Notes: generated by a model from the sequence alone, not told the origin. DNA of 64,000 bases from Cristatella mucedo (GCA_009760855.2 WPIO01000006.1:11887501-11951500); one strand, 5' to 3'; positions 32,790-63,877 are shown, counted from the first letter of the stretch. Numbers and translations: made by a program.

Positions 32790-33500
32790 TAGGTTTCAGT
32801 TATTCCTTGATGATGGTGACCCCAAAAAAACACGAAAGCTGTAGATTGAAGGGGATCATTAAGTTTTTCAGATGCATAAAAACTGGTAAGATTTCGAGTA
32901 TACAGCACACTGTCGTGACAGGATAGCTGGTCGAATGAGACGAATTTGTCGTCAGTAGGACCGTGCACATTAGCCACGCGAGAAGAGAGAGGAGGAATCA
33001 GCAAACGTAAGGCATTTGGCATAAAATTGGTCAGTTGAGTCGTCGCAACAAACGATACGATCTGATAGTAACAGTGAATACGGATCTCTGGATCACAGAA
33101 TAGAAATCGGCTTGAAATGTCGTAAACAGTGCAACTGTGGGTACCTGAGCGAGCTTGGATCCCTGTCATCAGTGGCAGCACGCTCTCGAACTGACTCGAA
33201 AGAGCCAAATCTACGAACAACTTCTTCAAAGGGTTTGCAAAAAAAGCTTGAAATTGATGTGAAAGCAAAATGCGATGTCTACTCCACCAGTTTTAATTGA
33301 CCTCGGCATGTTGCATTTCTATAAAAGTTTCAACAGGGCGGGAGCTGCTGGTTGGGTGCCTTACTCGATTTCAGTCAAGTCTCTGTCGCTGCGAATAGGT
33401 CAACCACCTCTACATCTCCCGTTTATTCCAGAATTATTTCACATGATGACCATCAAGCTGGAATGTCTCATTGAAGTACTAAAGGGAGATGCCGCGGAGC
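32790..33500 (-). mobile_element. diverged LINE fragment (endonuclease region)
   Basis: A 159-codon - strand stretch (32789-33268) reads SRVANVHGPTDDK, then FDQLSCHDSVLYTRN, parallel to AHVHGPTQIKGHTLDQIFSC in LINE A but much diverged. Further 5' (to about 33500) the sequence parallels the TTTCAGTCAAG-containing 5' part of the endonuclease. It may be a third subfamily related to LINE A. Confidence 0.5.
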
Positions 33501-33565
33501 TTGAATCATTGCAGGAAAATACTGTCTGTGCGCTTCTCACAATTATTTGGCTTTGTCTGGTTCAC

Positions 33566-35755
33566 CAGCAGAATGTATCTCCGTCAGTAACTCCACAAAG
33601 TTATAAAGAATATGTGGGTGTTACGCGGGAGAGTTTTGTATAGCGCACTCACAGCCTAAGCGGCTTTCGGTACGCATTCGGTAGCCAACAGACTTCGTCT
33701 CACGCAACAAAGAGAAAATGGGAAGCATAGCAGAATTAGGAGAGCAGTTGAGGTAATGAGTAGCATAGAAGTAGCAGTTCAGGACCGCTGAAAAAGATAA
33801 TATTAATAATAATAATAATAATTCACTTGATAAAGCGCCCTCAGAGAACTTAATCTCTCTCTAGGCGCTTTACATTTGCTGTAAAGTGAAATGCAATTGA
33901 ATTGTAAGTAAAATCATGCTTGAAAAACAAACGAAATGAACAATATGGTTAGGTGTCACATGCACAGGGTCAGCATGCAAATGTGGTTAGTGGCAGCATG
34001 CACAGTGTCAGTATGCATAAGCACATCAAGGACGAATCACAGGAACCTACTAAATGCTGTCCTAGATAGGTGAGTTTTTAAGTTCCTTTTAAATGTGGTC
34101 AGGTCAGGGGATGTTCTGACGCAGGTCGGGAGGGAGTTCCAGGCTTTGGGAGCATATGAACCTAATGCACGATCTCCAAAGGATTTAAGGTTTGTATGAA
34201 GTATTTCTAGACTGTTGGATTCCGAAAAGCGGGTGGTACGATGCTTGGCCTGATGGGGTAGTATATTTGACAGATAGGCTGGAGCCATAGAATGATGGGA
34301 CCTAAAAGTGAGGGACAAAACCTTGAAGTCAATCCGTTGCTTGACTGGTAGCCAGTGCAGGTCGGCGAGAAGTGGAGTAATGTGGCAACTGCAAAGCTCA
34401 CGACAGACAAGCCTAGCTGCGGAGTTTTGCACCAGCTGCAATCGCCTGATCGCACATGCTGGTAGGCCAGTAAGCAGTGAGTTGCCGAAGTCAAGACGGG
34501 ATGTCACGAATGCATGGACCAACTTGGACGTGGTATCTTTATCTAAACAAGCCCGAATTTTAGCAATGTTATGAAGCTGAAAATAGGCAGATTTGACTGT
34601 GGAGCTGATATGGTCGTCTAACGAGAGATCACTTTGGAATATGACACTTAGATTTCGAGCTGATTCAACTGGAGATATGCTGGCAGAGCCAATTTTGAGA
34701 GTCAGCCTTTCCAATCTCTGGATCACACTGAGTGGTGTGCCATAGTCGGCAGTTGGAGAGTAGATGTCGTTGCGTAAGAATTGTGGAAGCGAGTTCCACA
34801 GTCTAGGACCTGTGGAGCTAAAGCTTCTGTCGCCAACTGTCTTTAGGCGGAGGAATGGGACAGCTAATGTATTGTCCACACAGGACCTGAGGGCGTGAAC
34901 AGGCTGAAACTGATGCAGCAGTTCAGCTAGGTACGAAGGAGCCAAGCCGTGGCGGGCCTTGTGGGTCAGCATAAGAACTTTGCTCTTTATCCTTTGCTCA
35001 ACCGACAACCATCCTAGCTCTTTCAGCAAAGGTGACACGTGCTCAAACCGCTGGGACTTGAAGACCAGCCTTGCAGCCATATTCATAGTCAGCTGTAGTG
35101 GCATACTAGCTTTCTTTGGTAGCCCAGCCAAAATGGAATTACAATCATCAAGCCGAGACAGAACTAAATAGCTAGTTAAATTTTTTACAAGCCACAGTGG
35201 GAGACAGCTCCTAATCTTGGATAGGGATCGGATGAGATGGCTAGCTGTAGAGGCAGTCTTCTGAATGAAGCTTTTGAAATTGAGGCAGCTGTCGAACACG
35301 ACACCTAGATTACGAGCACGTGGTGAAGGTCGCACAATAGCATCACCAATTAGAACAGCAAAGCCTTTTAATCCAGCCACACGCTTAGGATGTCGTATGA
35401 GAAGCAGTTCGGTTTTATCGTCATTTAATTTCAGGAAGTGTTCCGACATCCAGGATCGAATATCGGCAAGGCAAGCATTCAGTTTCTCAGTTGCTGCAGC
35501 AGATTCCGGCGGTTTAAATGACAAATACAACTGAGTATCGTCAGCATAGAAGCGATATCCTATTCCATGGGCCTTAATCATTTTTCCCAGTGGTTGCGTA
35601 TAAATGGAGAACAGCAAGGGACCAAGTACAGACCCTTGAGGGACTCCACAGGTGACCCTTCTCATGTCTGAGACCTGACCCCCACACGACACGGATTGAA
35701 CACGATCAGACAAGTATGATTTAAACCACGCCAGTGTTTCGTCTGCCAGACCGAA
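33566..35755 (-). mobile_element. LINE B 3' portion interrupted by a LINE A insertion
   Basis: Right part 34735-35755 (RT with YRFYADDTQLYLSF intact, GVPQGSVLG, LNDDKTELLLI, RLWNSLPQFLRND) and left part 33566-33790 (LINE B 3' UTR ending GAGTTACTGACGGAGATACA in reverse complement) belong to one LINE B copy. They are separated by LINE A sequence 33795-34735. The join is seamless against other LINE B copies at the GACTATGGC ... TCAGCGGTCC point. Confidence 0.82.
33795..34735 (-). mobile_element. 5'-truncated LINE A nested in LINE B
   Basis: From SVIQRLERLTLKIGSAS to the C-terminus LKTHLSRTAFSRFL, then 3' UTR, stem-loop (33825-33870) and ATT tail (33797-33825). It is in the same orientation as the host LINE B. 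By chance its frame continues the LINE B frame, giving a 558-codon open run at 34037-35713. Confidence 0.85.
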
Positions 35756-35989
35756 GGTGGCCCGTTCATCAATCCTGACAGAAGCTGCGGTATCCGGTAA
35801 CCCATGTAAACGGCCTTAGTGAAATAATAATTGGCATGCAAGAAAGTACTCAATTACATGATCACCAAGAGGCGGCAAACTGACGTGGTGGTTGTTCTAA
35901 TTACGACAGGTCCTAGGGCAGACATAATATCGGGTGCTGTGAGACAAGCTATTCAATAACGGGTGAAGCTGAAAACATTTAATTATCCA

Positions 35990-36115
35990 TAAGCAAGCAT
36001 TTAGATATCGATATGCACGTAATTTCCCTACAGCTGTGATCACAAAAGTGAAAAGACGTGCATCAAGCAGGTCTTAGCTGTATCTGTTTCTGCACTTTTG
36101 ACACTATCAAGAACT
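35990..36115 (-). mobile_element. LINE A leader fragment
   Basis: Matches the 5' leader at 25300-25420 (GCATTTAGATATC, CACGTAATTTC, GGTCTTAGCTGTATC in the same order). No coding part is attached. Confidence 0.5.
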
Positions 36116-36428
36116 TCAAAATTTTGCTATAAAAAAAAATCCCGATAATGTAAGTATATGTGAGCAGCACTTATTGAACCGGAAACTGCTGGTTACCTCG
36201 AAGAGAGACGAGAGTCGAAAACATATTGAAGTATACATGATTCCATTCACAGATCAAGAATCTGCTTATTGAATCGGCATTCAATAATCTTTTAGCTTTA
36301 AGAGAAGAATGCGGCGAAGAAAGTTACTTAGCACGCCCGGGTTTGACTGCAGTTGTTGCATGCAAGTGCTCCCTAGTACATACTATAGCTTTGATGGATG
36401 AACCAGCTGCGAAGAAACTTTTGGAGTA

Positions 36429-36555
<127 letters not shown>

Positions 36556-36769
36556 CCCGATTGTAGTTATGCGGGCTACCGAATTTCCGAAAGTAGAATC
36601 GCAATTAATTCTTCAATTTGCAGATAGATGCTCTAAAAAATATCGCATTTCGAAGTCGAAAACGCCGTTGACCTGAATCAGGAGCAGCACCGTCAGAATC
36701 ATTTCGAAGCCATCTCAAGAACTATGTGCTCAAGAGCTCAATGAAAGGATGCACGCTATGGTTGGCTAG

Positions 36770-39700
36770 AATGACGATATAAAAGATGTTAGCAATGATG
36801 TTCTTAATAACCCAATGGAACTGGTGTGCAAGTTCTTGGATACATTTCTCGGAAACTTCATTGCCACCCGCTGGTCTGAAAAGATTTTGCAGGAGGTCCG
36901 GAATCGCGGCGTTAGTGCTCGCCTGGGTAGTATAACTGATAGTGAGTACGAAGACTTGACAATATTGGCGCCCCGTTGGCGGCGACATCCGATCTGGCGC
37001 AGACTTGTGGTAGAAAAAAAGAGCATCGGCGCAAAAGGCTGCTCCAGGCGTACAGATACGCTCTGCATCCGTTTATCAACCAGAAGCCATTGAATCTCCT
37101 CCAGCAAAGGAGGCACATTGTCAAACCTCTGGGATTGGTTAACTATCCTTGCATTACATTCGTCACCAGTAGCAGAGGCCAAGTGGTTTATTCGGTTTAT
37201 TCCAACCAAAAAGGAATCGCGATAACGTGTCAGAATCACAGTAGTTAAACCTTTTGCTAGGCATCTTGGTAGAGAGTCCCTCACCATAGATAATTATCAG
37301 ACGTGATTCCTAGCGGTTGAGGCATTCTTTTTGATAAAACTTTCATTAATTTAGTAAGTTTTTCAAAGACAATATTTTCTTTCAGGGCAACGGCGAATGG
37401 ATCACCTATCAACAGATAAGTCTTCTGGTCCAGCCACACCCTTGGGGTGTCCTACGAGTACCAGCACCGTTTTATGGTCATTAAAATTAAGGAAATTTGC
37501 CGACTCCATGATAAAATGTCTGCAAGACAACCATTTAGCATGTCAGCTGTTGCAGCATATTCCAAAGCTTCAACAGACAGATACAGCTGGGTACCATCAG
37601 TATAGAAGTTACAGCCGATTCCATGGGCCCGATTCACTTTTCCATAGCTGGCATGGATTGAACACGCCGAAAAAATTACGATTTAAATCATGCAAACCTT
37701 GTTTGGCAGACCAATCTTTGTTCTCAATCATTCAAGTCGGATATTGCGGCCGATGTTTTCAAAGGCAGCTGATCTATCTAGCATCACTAAGGGCTGTGGC
37801 ATTGATGTCATCATTGCTGCATGGGATTTTATTGGTTTCATGGAAGCGAACAGCCTGTATAAAAGAGCGTCACTTGAATACTGGCTGTAAATTTAAATAG
37901 AATTTATTCTTTTTAAAGTGTTCTACAAGCTGATTAGCCAAAATATTTTCAAGAATCTTGGAAAAAAGAGAAGAAGGGAAGCTAGGTGATGGTGTTTTTA
38001 GTACCTCTGAATCTAGTTCAGGCTTTTTAATTATCGGTCCAACATTAGTGTATTTGAAGTAATTGGATAGAACCCCGTTTTCCACAGAAGCATGAAGAAT
38101 CCAAATTCAGGTTGATCTAGTTTTGTCTGCCAGTAAAGACCACAGAGGGAATTGGATCGGGTCTTCAGGAGATGAGCTCTTTTTAAAAAGCCCTTATTAA
38201 GGTAGCCATATCGCATCCTAAAATCTCGGAAAATCTACTAAGGAAGGTTAAAGGTTGCAAAAGAACGATTGCTTTAGTCGTAATGGAATTTACGGAGGCA
38301 CTAAGGTGGGCTATTTTTTCATTGCAGAAGAATTAAAACGTTTCGGCTGAGTCAACGATATCTTGGGAGTGTGACCTCTTGGAGTTGGCAAGCAAATATT
38401 CACTGTCTTATAAATGTGTTTTGAATCCGACTTGCAGGACTTCAGTTTTCGAGTGAAAAACAATGGGTGGTTTTTCTAAGCCTCTGGGTCTAGTCTCCCA
38501 GGAAGTCTTTGAAGTTGGCTAGATCGTCATCAGGCCCAAACTTCTTAAAGCGGCGTTCAAGCCTAAGCTTAAGACGGTGCATCTTTTAAAGTTTTCTGTA
38601 TAACGGAAAAGAATCTCCGTGACTCAATGTGCGCACGAATCGTAGGGAAGCATGCTTGTCAAAGGCACTCTTCAGTTTTATTTTTCACTGCATCAATGAA
38701 GTTATCAAGGCTATTGACTGAGTCTGAGTGCAGATCAAGAAGACCTACTTCGAAGATATTTTTCGAAAATTGTTCTCCGGATCAAAGCTTTTCAATTTTT
38801 CTCACTGAAAAAACTCTATGCTACCCTGCATGTACGAGATAACATGAACCCAAAACGAGACTGAGGAATGATCCAAAATGGCCAGAATGCACACAACAGG
38901 GCCAGTGGGACAGTCTTTAGTAATAAAGAGATCTCGGATAAGGCCACCGACCTACTTGGTATGATTAAAGTATTGGACTAAACCAAAGTAACTCAGTACT
39001 GTACAGAAATGAGTGGATCTGACTGTTGCTATGGTCTGAAACATGAATGCTTATTGCTCCTGCAATTAATAGCGGCCTTTCACATCGAATATTTCAGTGA
39101 GGAACTCAGAAAACTCCGGCATAAGCAAGGTTAGAACTCGAGACGGGGGTCGGTAGATTCCAACTGTGAGAGGCGTGGTCTTTTATGGGGACCTGATGGC
39201 GACTGATTCCAACGATGGCAAATGCTAAACCACAGGTGTTATATATAAACGACTCGATAACAACAGTAGCCATCCAGTCACTCACCATGTTAGATCGCAC
39301 TGACTGAAATGACGAGAATACGGGTGTGTTGGTCTCAAACACACGCAGCCACCAGAGCATGTCGCTATCCTCATTTCGGTCAGCAGAAATGCATCTGGCT
39401 TTTTCTGGAAAATTTGATTGATCGCGGTAAGTGGCCTCAGTATTTTTAGTGAGCGGAAATGTATGAGGCGGAATATGAGATGTTTTCCAATGCCTTTGGG
39501 CGCCCAAGTAGAAGTAGTCGGGCTGCAGCAACTATGTTTAGCATTTGACTGCGAACTTCGTCTGCAGATTCAGATAGATGGTTTATTTACCGGCAGTTTA
39601 GTAGTCTCAAACCAAGTATTCACTGCATAACGACGATTGATTGGCTTTCAGGCTAGGCGACATGTAGCAGGTGTGTCAGACGCCGAGCCTGCGATTTAAG

Positions 39701-40000
39701 GGGGGAACCTTACATAAGGTCGACTTTTCACGTCTCGCTGGCTGAGGCACGGCGAGTGAACTGCTACTATACCGAGCTCTAAACAGCGCTTTAAACTTAG
39801 ATTTAATTGCAGAGCGGTTGATAGGGTGAACGCAGAATGTACGTTTCTATTGACCGGCTAAAGAAGGCCCCAAGAAGGCATTGACTGATGGCGACATAGC
39901 ACCTTAGGCTAAGCAGGTCCTGTTTTAAGTAGCATATCCGAAGACAGCTCATGCACAGTCGCAGCGAAGATATCACCGGAATACCTGAAGATACTACGAA
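36770..40000 (-). mobile_element. old LINE B copy spanning leader to late RT
   Basis: - strand order from high to low coordinates: leader (40000-39420, matching 1800-2390), endonuclease start (SSFQSVRSNMVSDWMATVV, 39106-39531), RT N-terminus (SLFSKILENILANQLVEHF, 37870-38085), catalytic region with FYTDGTQLYLSVE at 37452-37637 where YADD has become YTDG, then SLPRCLAKGLTT and RFDNVPPLLEEIQW (36766-37287). Much more diverged than other copies. It confirms the full LINE B layout. Confidence 0.7.
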
Positions 40001-41014
40001 GAATAGCTTCAGGTATTCCAATGATATCTTCTGCTGTGACAGTGCATGATGTGTCTTCGGCTATTATGAGATGCAGTGCAGCCGCGAAGCCATTCAGCAG
40101 TCTACGGTCGAGAAAAGTACGAGATTTAATAACGCATCCGAAAAGCAGAGTGAGGACCGTAGCAAAGACGGGCAAAGTATAAACAACATGCAGTTTTACA
40201 TATAGTAGTCCTAAATGATCGCCATTGGCAGAGCAAACCATCATGCATAAAATCTTAATGCCAGTGGCTTCTCTTCAGAAACAAGCTATGACCAGCCGAA
40301 CCTGACGGGCCCTGGAAGAGTTCAATTGGCCAATTGACAAGCGATATCCGTCCAATAAGCAGTGGTCTAATCTGAGGCTCGAAAACTACATTTGGTTCCC
40401 TAGTCTTCCAGTGCTGTACTGCAGGTCAAGGTGAGATCACTTCGTGAGGTATAGGCACACTGGATGTGAAACGGATTCAGCCCACAACATATAGCGGTCG
40501 GACGTGCCCAAGTATCTTTAGCTCCTTTCGGGCCGCCTCTCCCTGGCCTATCCAGAAGTGCTGGTAGTGTCCTCGAACCCTGACAATATCGAGCACGAAG
40601 TGGTGCCGCGAGTGATGATCACGAAGCTACCGGAGTTTGCCGGGCTCGAGGAACGCTGGGCTTAGGCGGCCCAGCCTGCCCAGGGCAGGGTCAGCAGCTG
40701 CCTGGAGACAGACAGATTGCCCAACCATAGTCACCTTCAGATTACGAGTCTGGGCGTGTCATTCCACTCCGAGCCTGGACGTGCTGCATGGGGCTACCAA
40801 TACCAATACCAATAATGAGTCGGTCATACCCCCGGGACGGTCACCAGCTGCCACCTACGCGCATGGAATCCGAGACTGTTTGCCTCTCGATGAGATGCTG
40901 CCACCGATGCTGCGTGGGGTCACGGCACGACCTAACCCGGTTCTGGGCCACCTATTCAGAGCTCTTCCAGCCATCGGGCTCACTAAGGCTTGCTTCGACT
41001 GCAAGGTTCTGTGA
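40001..41014. other. unassigned, GC-rich in its right half
   Basis: The left part (to 40250) may still be LINE B leader. 40500-41000 is GC-rich with a 125-codon + frame (40637-41014) lacking recognised motifs. ACCAATACCAATACCAAT at 40797 is a small triplicate. Confidence 0.35.
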
Positions 41015-41515
41015 CTCATTTGAGCTCCAGCCTACTTATCAGAGCTACAACTCCACCACGCATCGCTCTGCTCGCTTTTTGGAATCTAATCGTACATCTA
41101 TATCTCGTACAAGCCTCAAATCTTTTTGAGACCTTGCTTTAGGTTCATATGCTCGCAAAGCATGGAACTCATTTCCAAATTGTGTCATCACATCCACTGA
41201 CTTAACCACATTTAAAAAAAATTAAAAATGCGTCCATTTTTGGCAGCATTTAGTGGGTCAATCTGATTCGTCCTTTGCATGCTTCTGCGTGCTGACACTG
41301 TGCATGTTGTCACTAACATATTTGCATGCTACCCTGTGCATGTCACCCCTAACCATGTTTTGCTTGTTGTCATTGAGCATGCTATCACTGACCATTTGAT
41401 CGTGCCTTTTTTGCAGTAGAGTCAAATGCCTAGAAAGAAATTGAGTACTCAGAGGGGCTATATCAAATGTAATATTATTATCATTATTATTATTATTATT
41501 ATTGCTTACATAATT
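41015..41515 (+). mobile_element. LINE A 3' fragment
   Basis: Matches the C-terminal codons from FELQPTYQSYN-like sequence (frame-shifted) to the 3' UTR. The stem-loop (41418-41465) is eroded, followed by ATT repeats at 41474-41505. Confidence 0.7.
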
Positions 41516-41519
41516 TATT

Positions 41520-41930
41520 TATGTATCTCCATCAGTAAGTCCGCAAAGCCACAAAAGCTGTGTGGGTTTTAGGCAGAATAGTTGTGTATATCCCACTCAA
41601 AACCTCAGCAGATTTCGGTAAGCATTCGGTAGCTAGCAGCTTTCGTACCTTGCATCAACGATGAAATGAGAAGGATAGCTTAGTCAGGAGAGCAGTTGAG
41701 GTAGCGATTATTATGAAAGTAGCAACTCGGGATAACTGGAAAGCATGTGCCACACACAGTCTGCAGCAGGAGAGTGCATTTAGCTTTGTAAGAATTGTGA
41801 AAATGATTTACACAGCCTAGAACCTGCAGACCAAAGGCTTCTGTCGCCAACGGACTTGAAGCAGAGAAGCTGAGTAGCTAATTTACTGTCCACACAGGAC
41901 CTAGAGACACGAGGACGCTGAAACTGGCAC
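41520..41930 (-). mobile_element. LINE B 3' fragment
   Basis: Starts at the LINE B 3' end (GTATCTCCATCAGTAAGTCC) immediately after the LINE A tail and extends to the LRSCVDSKLA-like codons near 41900. Degenerate. Confidence 0.65.
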
Positions 41931-42057
41931 GCGATGTCGGGTCTCGGTCGATCGCCTTCTTCGGCAATCAGCGCATTAAATCGGCGAATTAAAAGTTTTC
42001 TTTTTAATTTCTAATTTGTTTAGATTAGAGCAATTACTAGGTGATTTAACGACCTCT

Positions 42058-42212
42058 TTTTCGCGGTGGCAGAAGAGCCTTTGCGGCTATCACCGCCGCC
42101 TGCATTGGCAACAAAGTATTGCCCAACGCAAAATTTGAACCCACGACCTCGGGACCGAGGTCGTGAAAGCAGCCACCTTGCCCTGTGTGCCATCGCGGCA
42201 CAATCACCGAGC
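42058..42212 (-). mobile_element. tRNA-derived SINE, family S2, copy 2
   Basis: On the - strand: GATGGCACACAGGGCAAGG (A-box/D-arm-like), TTTCACGACC, B-box-like GTGGGTTCAAATTTTG, then GGGCAATACTTTGTTGCC, GGTGATAGCC and GGCTCTTCTGCC. Same order as at 29605 and 48800. Confidence 0.7.
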
Positions 42213-43281
42213 AGCAATCACTCAATCACAATTTGTGCACGAGCCACCGCCAAGCCGCCCGGTCGCGGGGAAAGCTCGGCGACAGGACCGAACTATGTTC
42301 CCGCGCGGCGAGCGAGAGGAGACAACAGAAGCAGAAGAAGCGACCGTGCAGCCATGCACGCTTTGCCAGTGAGCTGCAGGGCTGCTCCTGGCCCAGACGG
42401 CAGCTCGAGCAGCTGCCCTGATGGCTGCCACTTGTGCTGCTTCCCTGTGCCATTAACTGGCAGTGATTACCACAAGCCTCGCTGAATAAATCGCAGATGG
42501 CCGAGCCTGGGCAGGACGGCCGTGAGTCAGTCTGATAGCTGCACGGCCACGGTCGATAGCGCAGGCAGCCGCAAAGTTATTCTCGCAGGCGAATGTGCAC
42601 CGAACGAAATGGGACGACAGTCTTCCTTTGTCTACTTGCTCGAGCATGGGTCAACTCATTACATCGGCTTAGCGCAGTAGCAGTTCGCCATCAATGCCAG
42701 TCGTTGACTTCGAGCCTGTCCTACGGGGAATCTTGGCTGCATTCTAAACGCCGTGCATGACAACTGCATTAGATGGAGCCACCTGCAAGTGCATCGTAGC
42801 TACCGGTAAGCAGTAGACCGGGCAAGGTTTTCAAGCACTTTTGGCACAGCAGTAATAGATTGGGAAATCCCGGGTAGCAGCCGATCGGTACGGCTGCTTC
42901 TGTTGTCGAGTCATGACGTTGCGTTATAGCTTCTGCAATAGGCATTCGCGACAGCTTAGTAGAGGTGGCTTGTCATTGGTAGGGGTAACCCCCACGCCGG
43001 GCCTGCCACTGACAATCGGCTGCACTTAACTAAGCTGTGGTTTCAGAGGTCGTGAGTTAAACTTCCAAAGGAGCAAAGACGTGTCCCTCTTACTTTACTC
43101 TCCGTCGCAACAACCTGCAACTTCCAGAGTTTCGAGACATTGCAAATTGTCCTTCTCTTTATATTTACTAGGCAATAGGCTGAGACACGGAACGTCTCTA
43201 ACGATTAGAATTCAGAAACACTTGCAACTCTGGCAAATGTCACCGTTCCACCTAATTTTGCTTTCAAGCATTTCAGCATCA
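42213..43281. other. GC-rich unassigned region
   Basis: Overlapping open frames at 42066-42485 reflect high GC; none has a recognisable domain. No repeat match in the window. Confidence 0.35.
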
Positions 43282-43324
<43 letters not shown>

Positions 43325-43409
43325 CACACACACACACACGCACGCACGCACGCACGCACGCACGCATGCACGAAAGCAGGCATGCACACACACACACACA
43401 AACACACCC
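43282..43409. repeat. compound (CA)n (CACG)n microsatellite
   Basis: CA runs at 43282-43338 and 43383-43409 flank a CGCA/CACG run at 43338-43368. Confidence 0.95.
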
Positions 43410-44020
43410 GTCTCGTGGGCCACTGTGGACTTCACTTAAGTTGTTTATAAGCTTCCGTCAACAAACATGACCAGTTCTCGGAGCCTAACCAAGGTTACTG
43501 TGTCCTGCAGCTCCCGTTCCTATAGCTGCTCCGTGAAAGAGGATAAAGTTCTTGCTTACCACCGCGCCCGAACAGTTTACAAGCCAACATCCGAGGACCT
43601 CCAGGGGCACTGCAAATCCTTATCGCTGATGCTATCGTCACAAGCAGTCAAGTAGCCATCGAATCTGCAACGCGAGGAATCGGGAAGATGACCGATCCGA
43701 TTCAACTCGTTAACTCGTACGTTGGCTGAAACGGCTCAGCTAATTTTGCCCACCTAACCTCAGCATGCAGGGACGTCTCGGGTCAGAGCTGTTTTCGTGT
43801 GGCTCCGAGAATGCGGAAGGTGCATGCCTGCACGACCCGGCCCCTCGCAGAGAAGGAAATTCCTGGAGTTCAACCGCAGGATCACGTTTCTCGCGTCGAG
43901 CTGGCAATATGATTTAATGGCAGGCACCTTGCGGACGAGCCGGCACATCGTCTTATCCTAAAGGCCAGCAGGCTGGGCATTGACGAACGAGCCGAGCGCG
44001 ACTTCCGGAAGGCCGCTTCA
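43410..44020 (+). other. region upstream of CLCA gene 2 start
   Basis: Would hold the 5' UTR and possibly the promoter of gene 2. No TATA box or initiator is convincing. The frame of the start codon is open back to a TGA near 43909 with no earlier ATG, which supports the Met at 44021. Confidence 0.4.
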
Positions 44021-60641
<16,621 letters not shown>

Positions 60642-61264
60642 GCAAGTAGTTTAACCATTTTTTTCTCTAACACTTGAGTGAACCTATATTTATGTCATAG
60701 TTTTGAGTTGTTTAATCATTGAATTGAACCTCGCAGTTTATTCTCAAGAAAATTATGAGGCTTCAAACGTAAGTCGCGTTAATCCAATTAAAAGTTCAGC
60801 TCACCTGACCTCCAAGTTTATTGCTTCGCTGTAACTAGCGCACACTGCCTGCGGACCAACTTCGCTGAGTCGTAGGATAATTACTCATCGATTACACATC
60901 ACTCCCGGAAGTGCTGGTCGCCATCTTACCGCGTGACAGGGGAAAGACGGACGGACTTTCTTGCTTTAACTGGTAGAGCTTTGCGGATGGCACTGCTTGG
61001 TTTTGGAATGCTGAAAATGTATGCAGTTAAACATAGTTTACCTTTTGAGCCGTTACATTTGGTTGAAGACTTTTACCTAAAATATGTAGCAGCCAGTAAA
61101 TGAGTTCTTAGCAAGGCTGCTGGCAAGGGAAGTCAAGATTTCGGTAAGGAAAGCCAAGCTTCGATCCTACTTGGCCTATATTAATACGCTAGATAGCACA
61201 ACTTCTTATTTGGTTTCAGAAATGATAGGCTTAACATCGGTGGACTAATCTAAAATGCATCTGA
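60642..61264 (+). other. CLCA gene 2 intron 8, first part
   Basis: No exon 9 or repeat is recognised. Confidence 0.45.
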
Positions 61265-62374
<1,110 letters not shown>

Positions 62375-62560
62375 ACTATTAACCAAACTTGCATGCTGAC
62401 TCAGTGCATTTCACCCTTTACCATGTTATTCTTGTTGTTCGTTGAGCATGCTACTAATGGCCATTCGATTGCGCTTTCTTTGCAGCAAATTTAAATTACC
62501 TAGAAAGAGCTTGAGTTCTCTGAGGGCGCTATATCAAATTTATTGTTACTATTATAGTTA
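62375..62560 (+). mobile_element. LINE A 3'-terminal fragment
   Basis: TTGCATGCTGACTCAGTGCA, then ACCATGTTATTCTTGTTGTT, an eroded stem-loop (62490-62535) and an AT-rich tail. Confidence 0.65.
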
Positions 62561-63877
62561 TTATTGGTAAAACATTAGCAGTGACAATACAATAGACATA
62601 AGGAAACAGTCTCTAATGGCTAAAACAAAAACAATCAGTTGATTCAAGTTATTCGAGCCTTCACTAGACGCACGGCTGCTCTTGGCTTGGGAATTTTTGA
62701 GGTCAGGAAAATATGCCGTAAAGTGCGAAGCTTCCGGTGACCTCCATGTCGTCTCATGGTCAGTATTTAGCCCTCCCAGCAAAAACGATTTAGCCAGCAC
62801 GCAGCTATTTAAAATTATTTTGGCTGTAGCGGCTTAATAAAATCCACGCCCCATGTCTTTCAATGACCGTTGACTTGCATTTCGTTAGTCAGTCTCTGCA
62901 TATTTAATGCATGGTAGTTTGGTTCCGTCGTTCATTCTCAAAGAAAATGTCTAGCGTGAACACATTTTTTAAGATGCTACCGCTTCCTTATGGCTAATAT
63001 TTAAAGTATCACTGTGGATACTTTAATAAAAAGTCTATTTATAAAGTAGTTTTGTATTCTACAGACAATTTGACTCCCCTAGTGCGTGTGTCAACGTATT
63101 TACCAACCGGCTTCTAAAGGAGCAAAAATTCATGGACAATAAGAGGTGAATACGCTTATGCTTATGAAGCCCCCTCGGTGCCCAAGAATATTGTGACAAT
63201 TCCATATTTCATGCAACAACAAAACACTTGATAAACAGTTTATAAAGAAGTAAATTCAATAATAAAAAAGCGTCATGGAAGCGGCAGCTTAAGATGGTTT
63301 GAAAGGAGGTACTCTAATCAGGAGCATCATCTGTGTACACAAATTACGGGAGTCGCTTCTACAAACAATGACCAGTCAAAATAAATATCATTAGGGCAAC
63401 AGTCTTTAGGTAAAAAAAATGTCCCAGCGAACTTGCTAGCCTGCGAATATATGAAGGAACGAAGAGGCTGAGATGGTTTTTAGTAGTTCTGAAAGGTCAG
63501 TTTTTAATAGTTCTGAAAGGTTGGAGGTAGATAAGTAGATAAGGGCATATTCTGAAGGTCATCGTAAGAATTATGCTTGGTGAGGACGGTTCAATCGAGA
63601 ATATGTGTACATTCTGTATTTCTGTGGTAGTGCGGAATGGGGGGTCAACAGACCCGGCCCCCCTCTTGAACTAGCTGATGGAGCGTCTAGTGCAGCTTGA
63701 CCACTCGCATTCACCCCTGCCGCATTCCTTTGATTGGCTGCTCATTCGAGGTCGAATTACGTCCGTTGCTACAGATTGAGATCATCGCGAAAACAATCAC
63801 GGCACCTTTTTCTGTCCTTTAGGCGATCGAATATGTTTATTACTCTAATTGCAAACAACTTAACCAACAGTTCGGGC
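62561..63877 (+). other. CLCA gene 2 intron 8, last part in window
   Basis: A TTCTACAG at 63057-63064 is followed by a frame in the right phase for only about 17 codons (TPLVRVSTYLPTGF) before a stop and without a donor, so it is not accepted as an exon. Nothing else seen. Confidence 0.4.

Noticed and set aside
34037-35713. A 558-codon reverse-transcriptase gene
   Set aside because: It is a LINE A insertion inside LINE B whose frames happen to join; it lacks the endonuclease and RT N-terminus.
42066-42485. 139-codon + strand gene
   Set aside because: Overlaps a SINE at its start and has no recognised domain; GC-rich DNA gives long chance frames.
63057-63120. CLCA gene 2 exon 9 after TTCTACAG
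   Set aside because: Only about 17 codons before a stop, no donor, and no CLCA similarity.
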